Assembly: GCF_022557175.1 (NCBI RefSeq)
Contig: NZ_CP092915.1
Span: 2,046,001-2,110,000 of the forward strand
Source of the DNA: Mycolicibacterium sp. YH-1
GTDB lineage: Bacteria > Actinomycetota > Actinomycetes > Mycobacteriales > Mycobacteriaceae
Reading direction: 5' to 3'
DNA length: 64,000 nucleotides
Below, in pieces: positions 56,308 through 64,000 of this stretch; the first letter of the stretch is position 1, and every line of letters begins with the position of its first letter. A program made the position numbers and the translations under genes. Below the pieces are notes generated by a model, which searched no databases, was not told where the DNA came from, and saw nothing but the letters and a program-made list of their open reading frames with translations.

Positions 56308-57203
56308 CAGTGAGCCTCTCTTACGATTACGCGTATTCCACTGGGGGAGAACAAGATCACCACGGGATGGCTGCCCAGGCTGTGGTTCTCCGAGGTCAGA
56401 GTGCCCAATTCCGTGAGTGACTTCAGTTGGTGGCCGTCGCTGACCTCCACGACGATTGCAATTAGTGCACCACTATTGGGATCTCGGCTGTCCAAGTCGA
56501 GCTGTGGATAACTCAACAGGTCGATGATGCAGGGATAGCCGTCCGCCGCGAACTGCAGCGACGACATGATCTCCGGGCGCGACAGCCCGTTGAGAACCTG
56601 CATGTCGGTGGAATCCATCTCCACGTCCAGAACCGATCTCATGCCCAGGGTTGTCGACCAGAACTCGCGTTCAGCTTCGCGGACAGACCGGTCGACGAAC
56701 CACGATGTCATCACCAGCTCCGAATGGAGCACGCTGTCAGCGTCATCAAAACTTGACGGGTGAAGTCTGCTGGCGGCGTCCATCTGTGGGAGATAGACGG
56801 CGAAGGTCCCGGAGGGGTCGACTGCCCTGGCCTCGGTCAACGGTTGCCCGTCCTCGTACCAGGTGAGGGGCGGCGCGGGCACGGTTCCGCGGACTGCTGC
56901 GAGTCGAGCGCTGAGCTCGACATCCGAGGTGTAGAAGTCGACTCCCACCCCACCTACCGTGAACTCCGTCAACGGTGAGGCAGTACCCTCGATGATGCGG
57001 ATCGCACTCGGAATTCCGGACCGTCCGATCATGATCTGCGGTGTGACTTGTCGAGGCAGGCCATACAGCCGTTCCGCACTATCGGGTGACAACTCAGGTA
57101 GCCAACGGGGCTGTTGGCCGAAAACGGACAAGTAGGAGGCCGTCGCGTAGATATCCGAGGCGCGAATGACGACTTCGACGGGACCTGCTGTGGCTAGGGG
57201 CAT
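56307..57203 (-). CDS. Two-domain VOC (glyoxalase/dioxygenase-fold) protein
   Basis: About 298 residues made of two VOC-type halves: VEVVIRASDIYATASYLSVF in the first, and SELVMTSWFVDRSVREAEREF in the second. The fold is that of extradiol dioxygenases and glyoxalases, but no clear metal triad is visible. AGAGGAA is five bases before the ATG at 57203; the ATG at 57233 overlaps the preceding stop and is the alternative. It is a paralogue of the next gene upstream. Confidence 0.72.
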   Translation of the reverse strand: MPLATAGPVEVVIRASDIYATASYLSVFGQQPRWLPELSPDSAERLYGLPRQVTPQIMIGRSGIPSAIRIIEGTASPLTEFTVGGVGVDFYTSDVELSARLAAVRGTVPAPPLTWYEDGQPLTEARAVDPSGTFAVYLPQMDAASRLHPSSFDDADSVLHSELVMTSWFVDRSVREAEREFWSTTLGMRSVLDVEMDSTDMQVLNGLSRPEIMSSLQFAADGYPCIIDLLSYPQLDLDSRDPNSGALIAIVVEVSDGHQLKSLTELGTLTSENHSLGSHPVVILFSPSGIRVIVREAH

Positions 57204-57229
57204 TTCATTCCTCTCGAGGTGTGCTGCGG

Positions 57230-58033
57230 TCATTCGCGAAGTTCGTAGATGATGCCAGCGGGAGATTCGAAGAATTGGCCACGTCCACGGGTCGGCTGTC
57301 CCAGTGGCGTTGCTGACACCGACTTGCCGGATGCGAACGACACTGAGTGCAGCCCGCTGCCGTCTGGTCCAGGGCGGAGTAGCCCGCCGCCTTCCAGGAA
57401 GAGGATCTCGAGCATCCGCGTCTGGTCCGGGTCAACGAACATCGCTCCGCCGATCCGGCGAGGGGTGTCCAGCTGAAACAGGGCCGCCTGTGAACGTGCG
57501 TCGTACCACGTGGTGGTTTCGAACTGTTGCAGACCGAATTCAGATGTCCAGAACTCGATCTCACGGTCGACATCACGGTGCTCGATAAACCAGACTGCGG
57601 TGACGACATCACTGTGGAGGCGACCGGGCTCCGTGTCGAGGCAGGTTGCGACTGCCAGTGCCGGCGGTGTCTGGGCCGCGAACACCGTCAGAGCTGAGAC
57701 GGGGTGGTAAGCCCGCGATTCTATGATCGGGTGTCCACCCGTCCAGTACGGAACCGGGGGGTTGACGACCCAGCCGGCCGAATCCGCCAGCCTGCCAGAC
57801 AGATCTGCATTGGATGTGTAGATGTCGAGGCCGAAGAAGACTGCCCGTCCCGACCCGTCGGGCAAGGATCCCGGACGGTGAATCTCCAGCTCGACGAACC
57901 CCTGGGGACTGATAGCACGACTCACCTCCGCCCCCTGCGACGCCGGCTGGAAGCCGAAGACGGTGAGCGCTTCGACCGTGACTGTCGAATCTGCGCTTTC
58001 GATGTTTATGCCATCAAAGATGCTGGCCGTCAT
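57230..58033 (-). CDS. Two-domain VOC-fold protein, paralogue
   Basis: 267 residues, with MTASIFDGINIESADSTVTV at the start, a second half TAVWFIEHRDVDREIEFW and the end GQFFESPAGIIYELRE, a pattern familiar in VOC proteins. GAAAGGG lies seven bases before the ATG at 58033, which itself lies inside the end of the MFS gene. Likely acts with the paralogue downstream, perhaps as a heteromer. Confidence 0.75.
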   Translation of the reverse strand: MTASIFDGINIESADSTVTVEALTVFGFQPASQGAEVSRAISPQGFVELEIHRPGSLPDGSGRAVFFGLDIYTSNADLSGRLADSAGWVVNPPVPYWTGGHPIIESRAYHPVSALTVFAAQTPPALAVATCLDTEPGRLHSDVVTAVWFIEHRDVDREIEFWTSEFGLQQFETTTWYDARSQAALFQLDTPRRIGGAMFVDPDQTRMLEILFLEGGGLLRPGPDGSGLHSVSFASGKSVSATPLGQPTRGRGQFFESPAGIIYELRE

Positions 58034-59225
58034 CAAGTGCCCTTTCATCGGAGATTGGTGGTGCGTACTTGAGGCTTCGGTTGTGCCAGGTCCCGGCGCA
58101 GTAATAGAGGGCCCCGACGAGCAGGCTTGGAATCGCGGCACACAACGCGAAGGTGAGCGGGGCGGTGTTGTCAGCGAGGAATCCGCCGATCAGGGGTGTG
58201 AGCGGAAAGCCCGCGAGGTACATCGAGGTGACGAGCGCACTGGCACGACCTGACACGTCGATCGTTGCGGCCCAGCTGATGACGTACACCAACGTGCAGC
58301 AATACACGGTGCCCCACACTGACATCGCCGCGATGAAGACTGCCGGGGAGGTCGCGGTGATGAGCGCGAACTTGGCCACCCCACCCAGCAGAACACTCGT
58401 GACCAGCGAGGCGCGCCTTCCGAGCAACCTCTGGACCGGTAGGGCCAACACCGTCCCGAGGATGCCGCCGAGCATAGACAGCGAAAGCACTGCGCCGACG
58501 TAGTTCTCGGCAACGCCAGCTCGGTCTATGGCAACAGTTGCCGTGATCGCGTAGACCATGTCTTCTGATACGCACCAGAGGAACACGCCCCCGCCGACGA
58601 AGAGAGCCAGCGCGAACTGCTCTCTGGTGAGGTGGGCGTCGACGCGAGTCGTCGCATTGGTTCGCTGGACAGCCAGATCCTCACCGGCATCAGGCAGATC
58701 TCGCACCAGTGCGCTGGCGCACAACAGGATGAGTGAGAGTACACCGAGCGTAATCGTGAGATCGGAACCCACGAAAGGGAGTACGAGTAGGAGCCCCGCG
58801 GCCGCGACTCGATTGACGAAGGTCACCGTCGAGGTCGTCGAGTCCGGATTCGGGGTGGTTGCCAGGGCTGCCGAGCCCGCAGCAATACTCATGCCGATCC
58901 CAATGCCGCCGGCGACCATACTCGGCGGAATCATCCAGGTGGCCGGTCCGAACGCCGCGGCCGCGAACGCGACTGCGCCGAGTAGGAGGCCCATGCGCGC
59001 CATCCGGTAGCGGCGGGGGCGAGCGACAAACCTGACGCAGACGGCGCTGCTAACGGCTATGGCCACCGTCATGCATGTCACCGTCGCGCCGGCGGCAGTG
59101 GTGCTCAGTCCGCGCGACGCAGACAGGTCCAACAGCGTGAGCGGTGTCAAGTCGAGGCCGTGATACGCCATCGAGTACGCCGCCACCAGCGACAACAACA
59201 CTTTCGCCGGTAAGTCGATGACCAT
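58014..59225 (-). CDS. MFS transporter
   Basis: A 403-residue, twelve-helix carrier with the loop ARPRRYRMARMGLL after helix 2 and a matched loop QRLLGRRASLVTS in the second half. The ATG at 59225 is five bases from AAAGGAG; a GTG at 59231 is the other choice. It is the first gene of the operon, divergent from the Lrp-type regulator, and probably imports the compound acted on by the VOC and cupin proteins, or exports a toxic one. Confidence 0.88.
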   Translation of the reverse strand: MVIDLPAKVLLSLVAAYSMAYHGLDLTPLTLLDLSASRGLSTTAAGATVTCMTVAIAVSSAVCVRFVARPRRYRMARMGLLLGAVAFAAAAFGPATWMIPPSMVAGGIGIGMSIAAGSAALATTPNPDSTTSTVTFVNRVAAAGLLLVLPFVGSDLTITLGVLSLILLCASALVRDLPDAGEDLAVQRTNATTRVDAHLTREQFALALFVGGGVFLWCVSEDMVYAITATVAIDRAGVAENYVGAVLSLSMLGGILGTVLALPVQRLLGRRASLVTSVLLGGVAKFALITATSPAVFIAAMSVWGTVYCCTLVYVISWAATIDVSGRASALVTSMYLAGFPLTPLIGGFLADNTAPLTFALCAAIPSLLVGALYYCAGTWHNRSLKYAPPISDERALDDGQHL

Positions 59226-59437
59226 GTGCACTCCTTTGACTCACGAACCAAACGCGGAATGCGACGAAGGTTATGGAGCGGGAGTGATCTTCGTCAATCA
59301 GCATGTTGCGCGGGACGCCCATCATTTGGAAATAGATGCTGCAGACACGGCGCTGAACGCAGACAGATGTCCGCAGATCGACGTCATCTGCGAAACTTTT
59401 GACCCAGTAGTGGTGAATTTGTGATTTCCTGGGCGGA

Positions 59438-60373
59438 ATGGAAATCGACCCGCTCGGCACCCACATGATCAGGCTCCTGAAGCGAGACGGCCGTGCCTCA
59501 ATGGCCGAAGTCTCCACCGAACTCGGGGTCCCTCGGGCGCGCGCCCAGAAGGTGTTCAACCGTCTGGTCGCGAGCCGGCAGGTCCGCTTCAGTACCGTCA
59601 TCGCGCCAAACGTCGACGATCCGTCGGTGCGAGCCCACATCTCGATTTGGGCCGTGGGGAAGGTGCATCCTGTGATTGATGTTCTGCGCATCAACCCGGC
59701 GGTACGTTTCCTGTCCACCATCGCCGGACTGCATTCGGTGATCGTGGAGTGCGTTGCGACAAACCATGCGGTGCTCCAGGACCTCCTTTCCGAGATCCGA
59801 TCGGCTCAGGGGGTCGAAGCGGTCAATACTCTTATCTACGAGCATGTTCACGTGATCGCGTCGGCCCCAGTCGCCGACCACAAGGTGGTGTTCGATCTCG
59901 ATGACATTGACCGGCGGCTGCTCATCGCGCTCGATGACGACGGGCGGAAGACCTATCGCGACCTGGGTGGCATTGTTGACCTGTCGGCAAGCGCGGTGAT
60001 GAAACGGGTGCATCGAATGATCGCCTCAGGCATCGTGCGCGTCGCGGCAGTACCGAGACGGGACGAGCAGGCCGGCACCCAGACAGTGACTATGGGCGTC
60101 GGCATCAATGTCCGAGGGAATCCCAATCACACCGCACGGGCGCTACTTTCGCTGCCTTCGCTCGAATTCGCCGCGACAACCATCGGTCGATACGACCTGT
60201 TGCTCACCATCTCGTCTGGATCGCTGGCTGAGTTGCGCCAGCAGCTGGATGAGATCCACGCCCGTGCCGAGGTTGCCAGCATCGAGACCTGGGTGCACCT
60301 GCAGATCCTGCGGGAGGAATACGGATTGAATGCCGATCAACTGAACAAAATCCACCCATCGCGCCATTTGTGA
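59438..60373 (+). CDS. Double-length Lrp/AsnC-family regulator
   Basis: A 311-residue protein with two Lrp units. Unit 1: helix-turn-helix MAEVSTELGVPRARAQKVF and a sensor domain to about residue 135; unit 2: DDIDRRLLIALDDDGRKTY, SASAVMKRVHRMI and a second sensor domain. Lrp proteins bind amino acids or related small molecules. It starts 212 bases from the divergent MFS gene and should control that operon; duplicated Lrp regulators like this are less common than the 150-residue form. Confidence 0.9.
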   Translation: MEIDPLGTHMIRLLKRDGRASMAEVSTELGVPRARAQKVFNRLVASRQVRFSTVIAPNVDDPSVRAHISIWAVGKVHPVIDVLRINPAVRFLSTIAGLHSVIVECVATNHAVLQDLLSEIRSAQGVEAVNTLIYEHVHVIASAPVADHKVVFDLDDIDRRLLIALDDDGRKTYRDLGGIVDLSASAVMKRVHRMIASGIVRVAAVPRRDEQAGTQTVTMGVGINVRGNPNHTARALLSLPSLEFAATTIGRYDLLLTISSGSLAELRQQLDEIHARAEVASIETWVHLQILREEYGLNADQLNKIHPSRHL

Positions 60374-60850
60374 ACCACGACCGACCAGTGAGTTGTACAG
60401 AGTTGTCGGCGCGCATGTTTCGGCTGCGGTCCTGGCCGGGTGTTGAGTGTTTGAGCGACTGCTTCGAGGTCATCGACGTTCATCGTGACAGGGCTACTCC
60501 TTTCGGAAAGTACTGCCGGATAAGCCCATTCGTGTTCTCGTTGGTACCGCGCCGCCACGGTGAATGCGGGTCGGCGAAGAAGACCGGGATTCCGGTCTCG
60601 ACCGTGAACGCGGCGTGCGCAGATAGTTCTTTGCCACGGTCCCCGGTCACAGAGCGCCTCAACTGCTGCGGCAGGGTGCTCTCATCGTGGCCGCGAGAGC
60701 ATTCTTCATCGTGATCGCCCCGTAGCCGGCCAGCGCAGGGCCGTTCTTGACGCTGTGCCCGTGCCGGTAGCCCTGCTCGCGAGGCAGGTGAACCAGCATC
60801 GTGAAACGGGTCGTGCGTTCGACCAGCGTGCCGATCGCCCAGTGCCGCGG
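60374..60850 (-). mobile_element. IS30-family transposase remnant (C-terminal part)
   Basis: Minus-strand pieces read [28 protein letters not shown], then [37 protein letters not shown] and [10 protein letters not shown], with VDDLEAVAQTLNTRP in a shifted frame. This is the second half of the DDE domain of IS30; the glutamate of NEN and an Asp in DRGKE can be placed. Frameshifted and 5'-truncated; terminal repeats are not seen. Confidence 0.75.
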
Positions 60851-60880
60851 CGCGGCGGGGTCTTCACGGAGTGGCTCCTA

Positions 60881-61045
60881 TCAGGCGTCCGGGCGGGGGG
60901 CCTCGGTGCCGGTCGGCGCGGCCGCTCCGGCGTCGCCCGCGACGTGCGGTGGTGCGGTGGGCACCGTCAGGGGCGCCATAGCGTTGCCGGTGGCCGTGAT
61001 CAAGACTAGAGCGGCGGTCAGATAGGAGCGGGCGGACTTTTGCAT
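60881..61045 (-). CDS. 54-residue secreted-leader fragment
   Basis: MQKSARSYLTAALVLITATG, then NAMAPLTVPTAPPHVAGDAG, ending PDA. A clear signal peptide with AMA cleavage point and a Pro/Ala-rich start of a mature part; the IS30 remnant begins just beyond its stop, so the gene has been cut short. The beginning resembles the secreted protein at 61346. It may be non-functional. Confidence 0.45.
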   Translation of the reverse strand: MQKSARSYLTAALVLITATGNAMAPLTVPTAPPHVAGDAGAAAPTGTEAPRPDA

Positions 61046-61154
61046 CGGGGAGCCTTTCGAGGGTCAACGGTGAAGATGCCGAGCAATGGTGGGGTTTACG
61101 GTTATGGCAGGGAATATTCGGCATTTCAACGTCTTTGCATTAATAGCTTTATGT

Positions 61155-61179
61155 AGTTAACTATCTTGGATAGTTAACT
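61155..61179. promoter_or_regulatory. Perfect palindrome AGTTAACTAT-n5-ATAGTTAACT
   Basis: Ten-base perfect arms around CTTGG in an AT-rich 90-base patch. A third GTTAACT lies eight bases beyond (61187). It sits between the divergent starts at 61045 and 61346, the expected place for an operator or a regulator site. Confidence 0.6.
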
Positions 61180-61345
61180 TTCTGCCGTTAACTTTCAACA
61201 TCGAATAACGAAAAAGGCGCCAGGTTCCCAGGGGAGCCCTCAACCCAGCTGAACAATTCTCAGAGTTTCCGGCGGAATTAGCCCCACACGGCGATCAGTG
61301 TGCAGTAATTTGCGAGTTCAGGTTACCGATTACTGAGGGAGAGTT

Positions 61346-62737
61346 ATGCAAACGTTTACGCGGACCAGTATGACCAGCGGTGTGGCACTGATCGGAGCGA
61401 GTGTCATCGCGCTGTCACCGGTAGTGGTGACACCGCAGCAGGTGCACCTGCCGACGATCCCGGTGTCGAGCATCGCGACGACGTTGACCGCGTCGGTCGA
61501 TCCCATCAGCGAGTGGGTGCAGGTCCTCACGACAACGTTCAACAACATCTCGGCCCTCGGCCAGCAGGTGTGGGCCAACCCGGCTCCCATCCTGAACCAG
61601 ATCATCATCAACCAGATCGGCTACGCGAACACCATCTCCACAGCGCTGGGCGCCGCCGGCAACAGCTTCGTCACGACCCTGACGGAACTTCCGCAGGCTC
61701 TCCGCCACGCAGCTCAAGAACTGGCCGCCGGCCAGATCAGCGGAGCCCTGACCACGGCATTTCAAGCCATGCTCAACTTGGTGGTAAACCCCGGCATGGC
61801 ACTGATGCAGAGTCCGATATTCAGCATCCCCGGCCAGGTTTTGCAGAACCTCACCAACGTCGTCAAACTGCTCCCCGATATTATTGTCTCGGTGGGCTTT
61901 TCTGTGCTCGGCACGGTTGGCGGCGTCCAGAGGGCCTTTGGGGATACCGCGCAAGCGGTGTACGACGGCGTGCGCGCCGGCGACCTCGGGGCGGCTGTGA
62001 ACGCGCTCGTCAACGCCCCCGCCGTGCTCACCAACGCCTTCCTCAACGGCTATGCACCGACGGGATCCTGGGGAATTCTGACCCCGCTCACTATGGGATT
62101 GGGCTTGTTCCCCGCGTTGGTCACCTTGCGCGACGCCATCGCACAGGCGCTGGGCGCACCGGTGCCAGCCGCGGCGGCCGCACCGGACGCCACTCTGACC
62201 TCCGTGAGTGCATTGCCCACGGAGACGGGCGACACCATCACGGTCTCGCTGAGCACCGAGCCGAAGGCGGAGGCTCCGGTGGCCGAGACGCCCGCCACAT
62301 CGGTGACACCGCCGGCTGATCCCGCGCCGGCAGTCGATGAATCCGCACCGACTGCCGACCCGGAGACCACGGGTGCGGCCGGGCCTGCCACTGAGACGCC
62401 TGCCACCGAGACGCCGACCACCGAGACGCCTGCCACCGAGACGCCGACCACGGATGACGCCACGGACGAGACGGGCTCGGAGGCATCGACTGGGTCCGAT
62501 TCCGGAGTGATTGTCCGTGACAGCGTGAAGGCGATCCCCGGCGAGACCGGCACCAAGAGCAGCAATCCCGGGGAAGGTCTGAGGAAGGCGATCGACTCCG
62601 CGGGGGAGAACCTGAAGTCCTCGTTGAACAAGATCGGCGACGGCCTCAAGAACGGTTTCGGCAAGCCAGCCGAGTCCAGCAAGAGTGATAGCGACAACGC
62701 AAGCAGCGGTGCAGGCGCAAGCAGCAGCAGCGAGTAG
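61346..62737 (+). CDS. Large secreted protein with Pro/Thr/Glu-rich repeat
   Basis: A 463-residue protein. Signal peptide (residues 1-28; SVIALSPVV) followed by an Ala/Gln/Asn-rich helical part to about residue 275 (WVQVLTTTFNNISALGQQVW), resembling the C-terminal domains of PE/PPE-linked mycobacterial exported proteins. Then comes an acidic Pro/Thr/Glu linker with ATETP/TTETP units and a Ser-rich charged end (NKIGDGLKNGFGKP). GAGAGTT precedes the ATG. It may be cell-wall-located. Function unknown. Confidence 0.78.
   Translation: MQTFTRTSMTSGVALIGASVIALSPVVVTPQQVHLPTIPVSSIATTLTASVDPISEWVQVLTTTFNNISALGQQVWANPAPILNQIIINQIGYANTISTALGAAGNSFVTTLTELPQALRHAAQELAAGQISGALTTAFQAMLNLVVNPGMALMQSPIFSIPGQVLQNLTNVVKLLPDIIVSVGFSVLGTVGGVQRAFGDTAQAVYDGVRAGDLGAAVNALVNAPAVLTNAFLNGYAPTGSWGILTPLTMGLGLFPALVTLRDAIAQALGAPVPAAAAAPDATLTSVSALPTETGDTITVSLSTEPKAEAPVAETPATSVTPPADPAPAVDESAPTADPETTGAAGPATETPATETPTTETPATETPTTDDATDETGSEASTGSDSGVIVRDSVKAIPGETGTKSSNPGEGLRKAIDSAGENLKSSLNKIGDGLKNGFGKPAESSKSDSDNASSGAGASSSSE
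62387..62446 (+). repeat. Four 15-base coding repeats (ATETP/TTETP)
   Basis: The unit GCCACCGAGACGCCK repeats four times in frame, with small changes, encoding ATETP, ATETP, TTETP, ATETP. A polymorphic-looking linker. Confidence 0.85.
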
Positions 62738-62752
62738 CCGCATCGATTGACC

Positions 62753-62790
62753 AATCGGCCCCTTCTTCACCGACGAGGGAGGGGCCGATT
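62753..62790 (+). terminator. Hairpin after the secreted-protein gene
   Basis: AATCGGCCCCT and AGGGGCCGATT make a perfect eleven-base stem with a 16-base loop, 16 bases after the stop at 62737. No T run follows, as usual in mycobacteria. Confidence 0.6.
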
Positions 62791-63052
62791 GCTGCCGCCT
62801 CGACAGGTCCTCGACTGTTCGCGCAGTAGCCCAGCGTGCACGGCCACGATAATTCTGCATTATGTCTTTGCGGCAATAACTTTCTATTGTTGATTCTCAA
62901 TACCGAATAGCGAATAGAGAATAGGCAATATTGCCATCGAAACGTGTTCAAAATGTGCACGGAATTTCAGTGAAGGCGCGTTATCTTTTCCTCGCATTAC
63001 CGCGGCGCGGCACTCCCCGCCACGTCGTTACCTTCACCCCTTGGAGATAACT

Positions 63053-63676
63053 ATGCGATCGAATACATCCACGCTGCTTCGTGCCGGCGCCATCACGCCG
63101 ATGGCCCTCGCCGCCGCACTGTGTTTCGCCGGGACGGCGAATGCAGCCGTCGTCCCTGTGAATTGGAGTTGTCAGGCAGCCTCGGTTGGGACGTCGAGCA
63201 TGACAGCCTCGGTTACCACCACCGCGCCGGCTTCGGTGACCGCGGGTTCTCCCGTGGCCATTACCATTGCACCAGGTTCATCGACGGTTCCGACGATGGC
63301 GGCTGGTGTTACGGTCGTCAACATCAGCAATATGAAGATGACCATCCCGGTCCCGGCGAACTCGACATATGTCTCCTCCAGCGTATCCGGGGGAACCTCC
63401 GCGGGCTCGGTGGCCCTCGTGGGCAGCAATGTCGTGCTCACCGTTCCCGGCCCAATCGCGGGTGGCGCTTCGTACACCCCGCCTGCGGTGACCATCAACG
63501 TGACAGCCACCGCGCCCGGCTCGGTGACCAGCAAGTATGCCGGCACCGGCTTCGGCACCCCCGGCATGACCTTCACCACTAGGGTGGATCCGCCGGGGAT
63601 TCTTCCTCCATTCGACGTCTCAACCAATTGCTACCCGGATCCCTCTCCGACGCTCACCACCACGACTGTCACCTAG
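63053..63676 (+). CDS. Small secreted protein, Ser/Thr/Val-rich
   Basis: A 207-residue protein with a clear signal peptide (MALAAALCFAGTANA, cleaved about residue 30) and a beta-rich mature part: VTTTAPASVTAGSPVAITI, ISNMKMTIPVPANSTYV and TNCYPDPSPTLT. The pattern resembles actinobacterial repeat-type surface proteins of unknown function. GGAG precedes the ATG at 63053. The AT-rich 62870-63000 promoter area resembles that before 61346. Confidence 0.75.
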   Translation: MRSNTSTLLRAGAITPMALAAALCFAGTANAAVVPVNWSCQAASVGTSSMTASVTTTAPASVTAGSPVAITIAPGSSTVPTMAAGVTVVNISNMKMTIPVPANSTYVSSSVSGGTSAGSVALVGSNVVLTVPGPIAGGASYTPPAVTINVTATAPGSVTSKYAGTGFGTPGMTFTTRVDPPGILPPFDVSTNCYPDPSPTLTTTTVT

Positions 63677-63710
63677 CTCTGTAGGTCGGACAGCCAGCTG
63701 ATCGGTTAGA

Positions 63711-63742
63711 CGGTGTGGGGAGGCTGGGGCCTCCCCACACCG
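63711..63742 (+). terminator. Strong hairpin after the secreted-protein gene
   Basis: A perfect fourteen-base GC stem (CGGTGTGGGGAGGC and its complement) with loop TGGG, 35 bases after the stop. Intrinsic-terminator-like, without a T run. Beyond it (63743-64000) only a weak 71-codon frame is seen. Confidence 0.7.
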
Positions 63743-64000
63743 CCCGGGCCTAGCATCGATGCATCGATGAATCGGCTGGTGAATTGGTGTCGTAACGAGG
63801 AAAGTGCCTTGTGGACGGTGATGATGAGCGTTGCCGTGCCCTGGTTTAACGGGCCCGAGCATGCCTGGGGCTTCGACATGAACCTCCAGCAACTCTGCTC
63901 CGGACAGCAACCGACACCGCACGCCATCTCAGAAGGAATGGGTGGCTTCTGGGCCAAAGCCGCTCTGGGGACGAAGGATTAGGCGGTGTCTCGTTCCTAG

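Noticed and set aside
61415..62860. Minus-strand frame of 481 codons opposite the secreted protein
   Set aside because: Low-complexity Arg/Gly repeats caused by the plus-strand repeats; no start signals.
63767..63982. 71-codon plus-strand frame at the window's end
   Set aside because: No ribosome site, follows a terminator-like hairpin and matches nothing known to me; it might be real but is not supported.

Overview
The window looks like chromosomal DNA of a fast-growing mycobacterium (Mycolicibacterium type). The evidence is a complete yrbE-mce operon with mce-associated genes, a MceG-type ATPase, an MPT51-like antigen-85 relative, a GlfT2 galactofuranosyltransferase, mycofactocin-type SDRs, an Rv1733c-like membrane protein and generally GC-rich codons. 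It reads as an accessory catabolic region: intact operons alternate with frameshifted or truncated genes and insertion-sequence remnants. No tRNA, rRNA or CRISPR array was seen.

Layout. 1-4.1 kb: the end of a flavin-dependent oxygenase of the acyl-CoA-dehydrogenase fold, two mycofactocin-type SDRs and a MoxR ATPase/VWA pair. 4.1-6.0 kb: remnants of a zinc alcohol dehydrogenase and a berberine-bridge-type oxidase. 6.0-16.6 kb: yrbEA, yrbEB, mceA-F and two mce-associated membrane proteins, mostly joined by 4-base stop/start overlaps. 16.7-19.6 kb: a CAP-domain secreted protein, a candidate 36-residue peptide, a non-catalytic MPT51-like protein and an mkl/mceG ATPase with an unusual tail. These genes together could make a lipid importer plus its energiser.

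19.7-32 kb: a TetR regulator, a flavoprotein hydroxylase, enoyl-CoA hydratase, SDR and thiolase on the minus strand. A second TetR gene follows, then a plus-strand operon (DUF3500, bicupin, acyl-CoA ligase, FAH-family hydrolase). Three copies of one 24-base operator-like inverted repeat lie upstream of the hydroxylase, upstream of the thiolase operon and between the second TetR gene and the DUF3500 operon. They suggest one local regulon for CoA-dependent degradation of an organic acid or ring compound. 32-33.1 kb is a decayed IS3 element.

33-46.3 kb: aromatic catabolism. It holds a cyclase-family hydrolase, an IclR regulator divergent from catA-catB (catechol to muconolactone), and a graveyard of four pseudogenes (flavin oxygenase, LysR, enolase-superfamily, AraC). 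Beyond these come a Rieske oxygenase, a 125-residue unknown and a ferredoxin-type reductase, facing hydroxyquinol 1,2-dioxygenase and maleylacetate reductase. Between them is a CAP-protein fragment carrying six GTCATC repeats.

46.3-55.9 kb: mosaic DNA with a chimeric quinone oxidoreductase, a TetR fragment, a full-length glfT2 outside its usual neighbourhood and flanked by a 17-base imperfect direct repeat, and half an MFS transporter. A GNAT-GrpB fusion with a P-loop kinase, an orphan PIN-domain toxin and an Rv1733c-like protein complete it. 55.9-60.4 kb: a compact MFS-VOC-VOC-cupin operon divergent from a double-domain Lrp/AsnC regulator. 60.4-64 kb: an IS30 remnant and secreted proteins with AT-rich promoter regions, one containing a near-perfect GTTAAC-based palindrome, and two strong hairpins.
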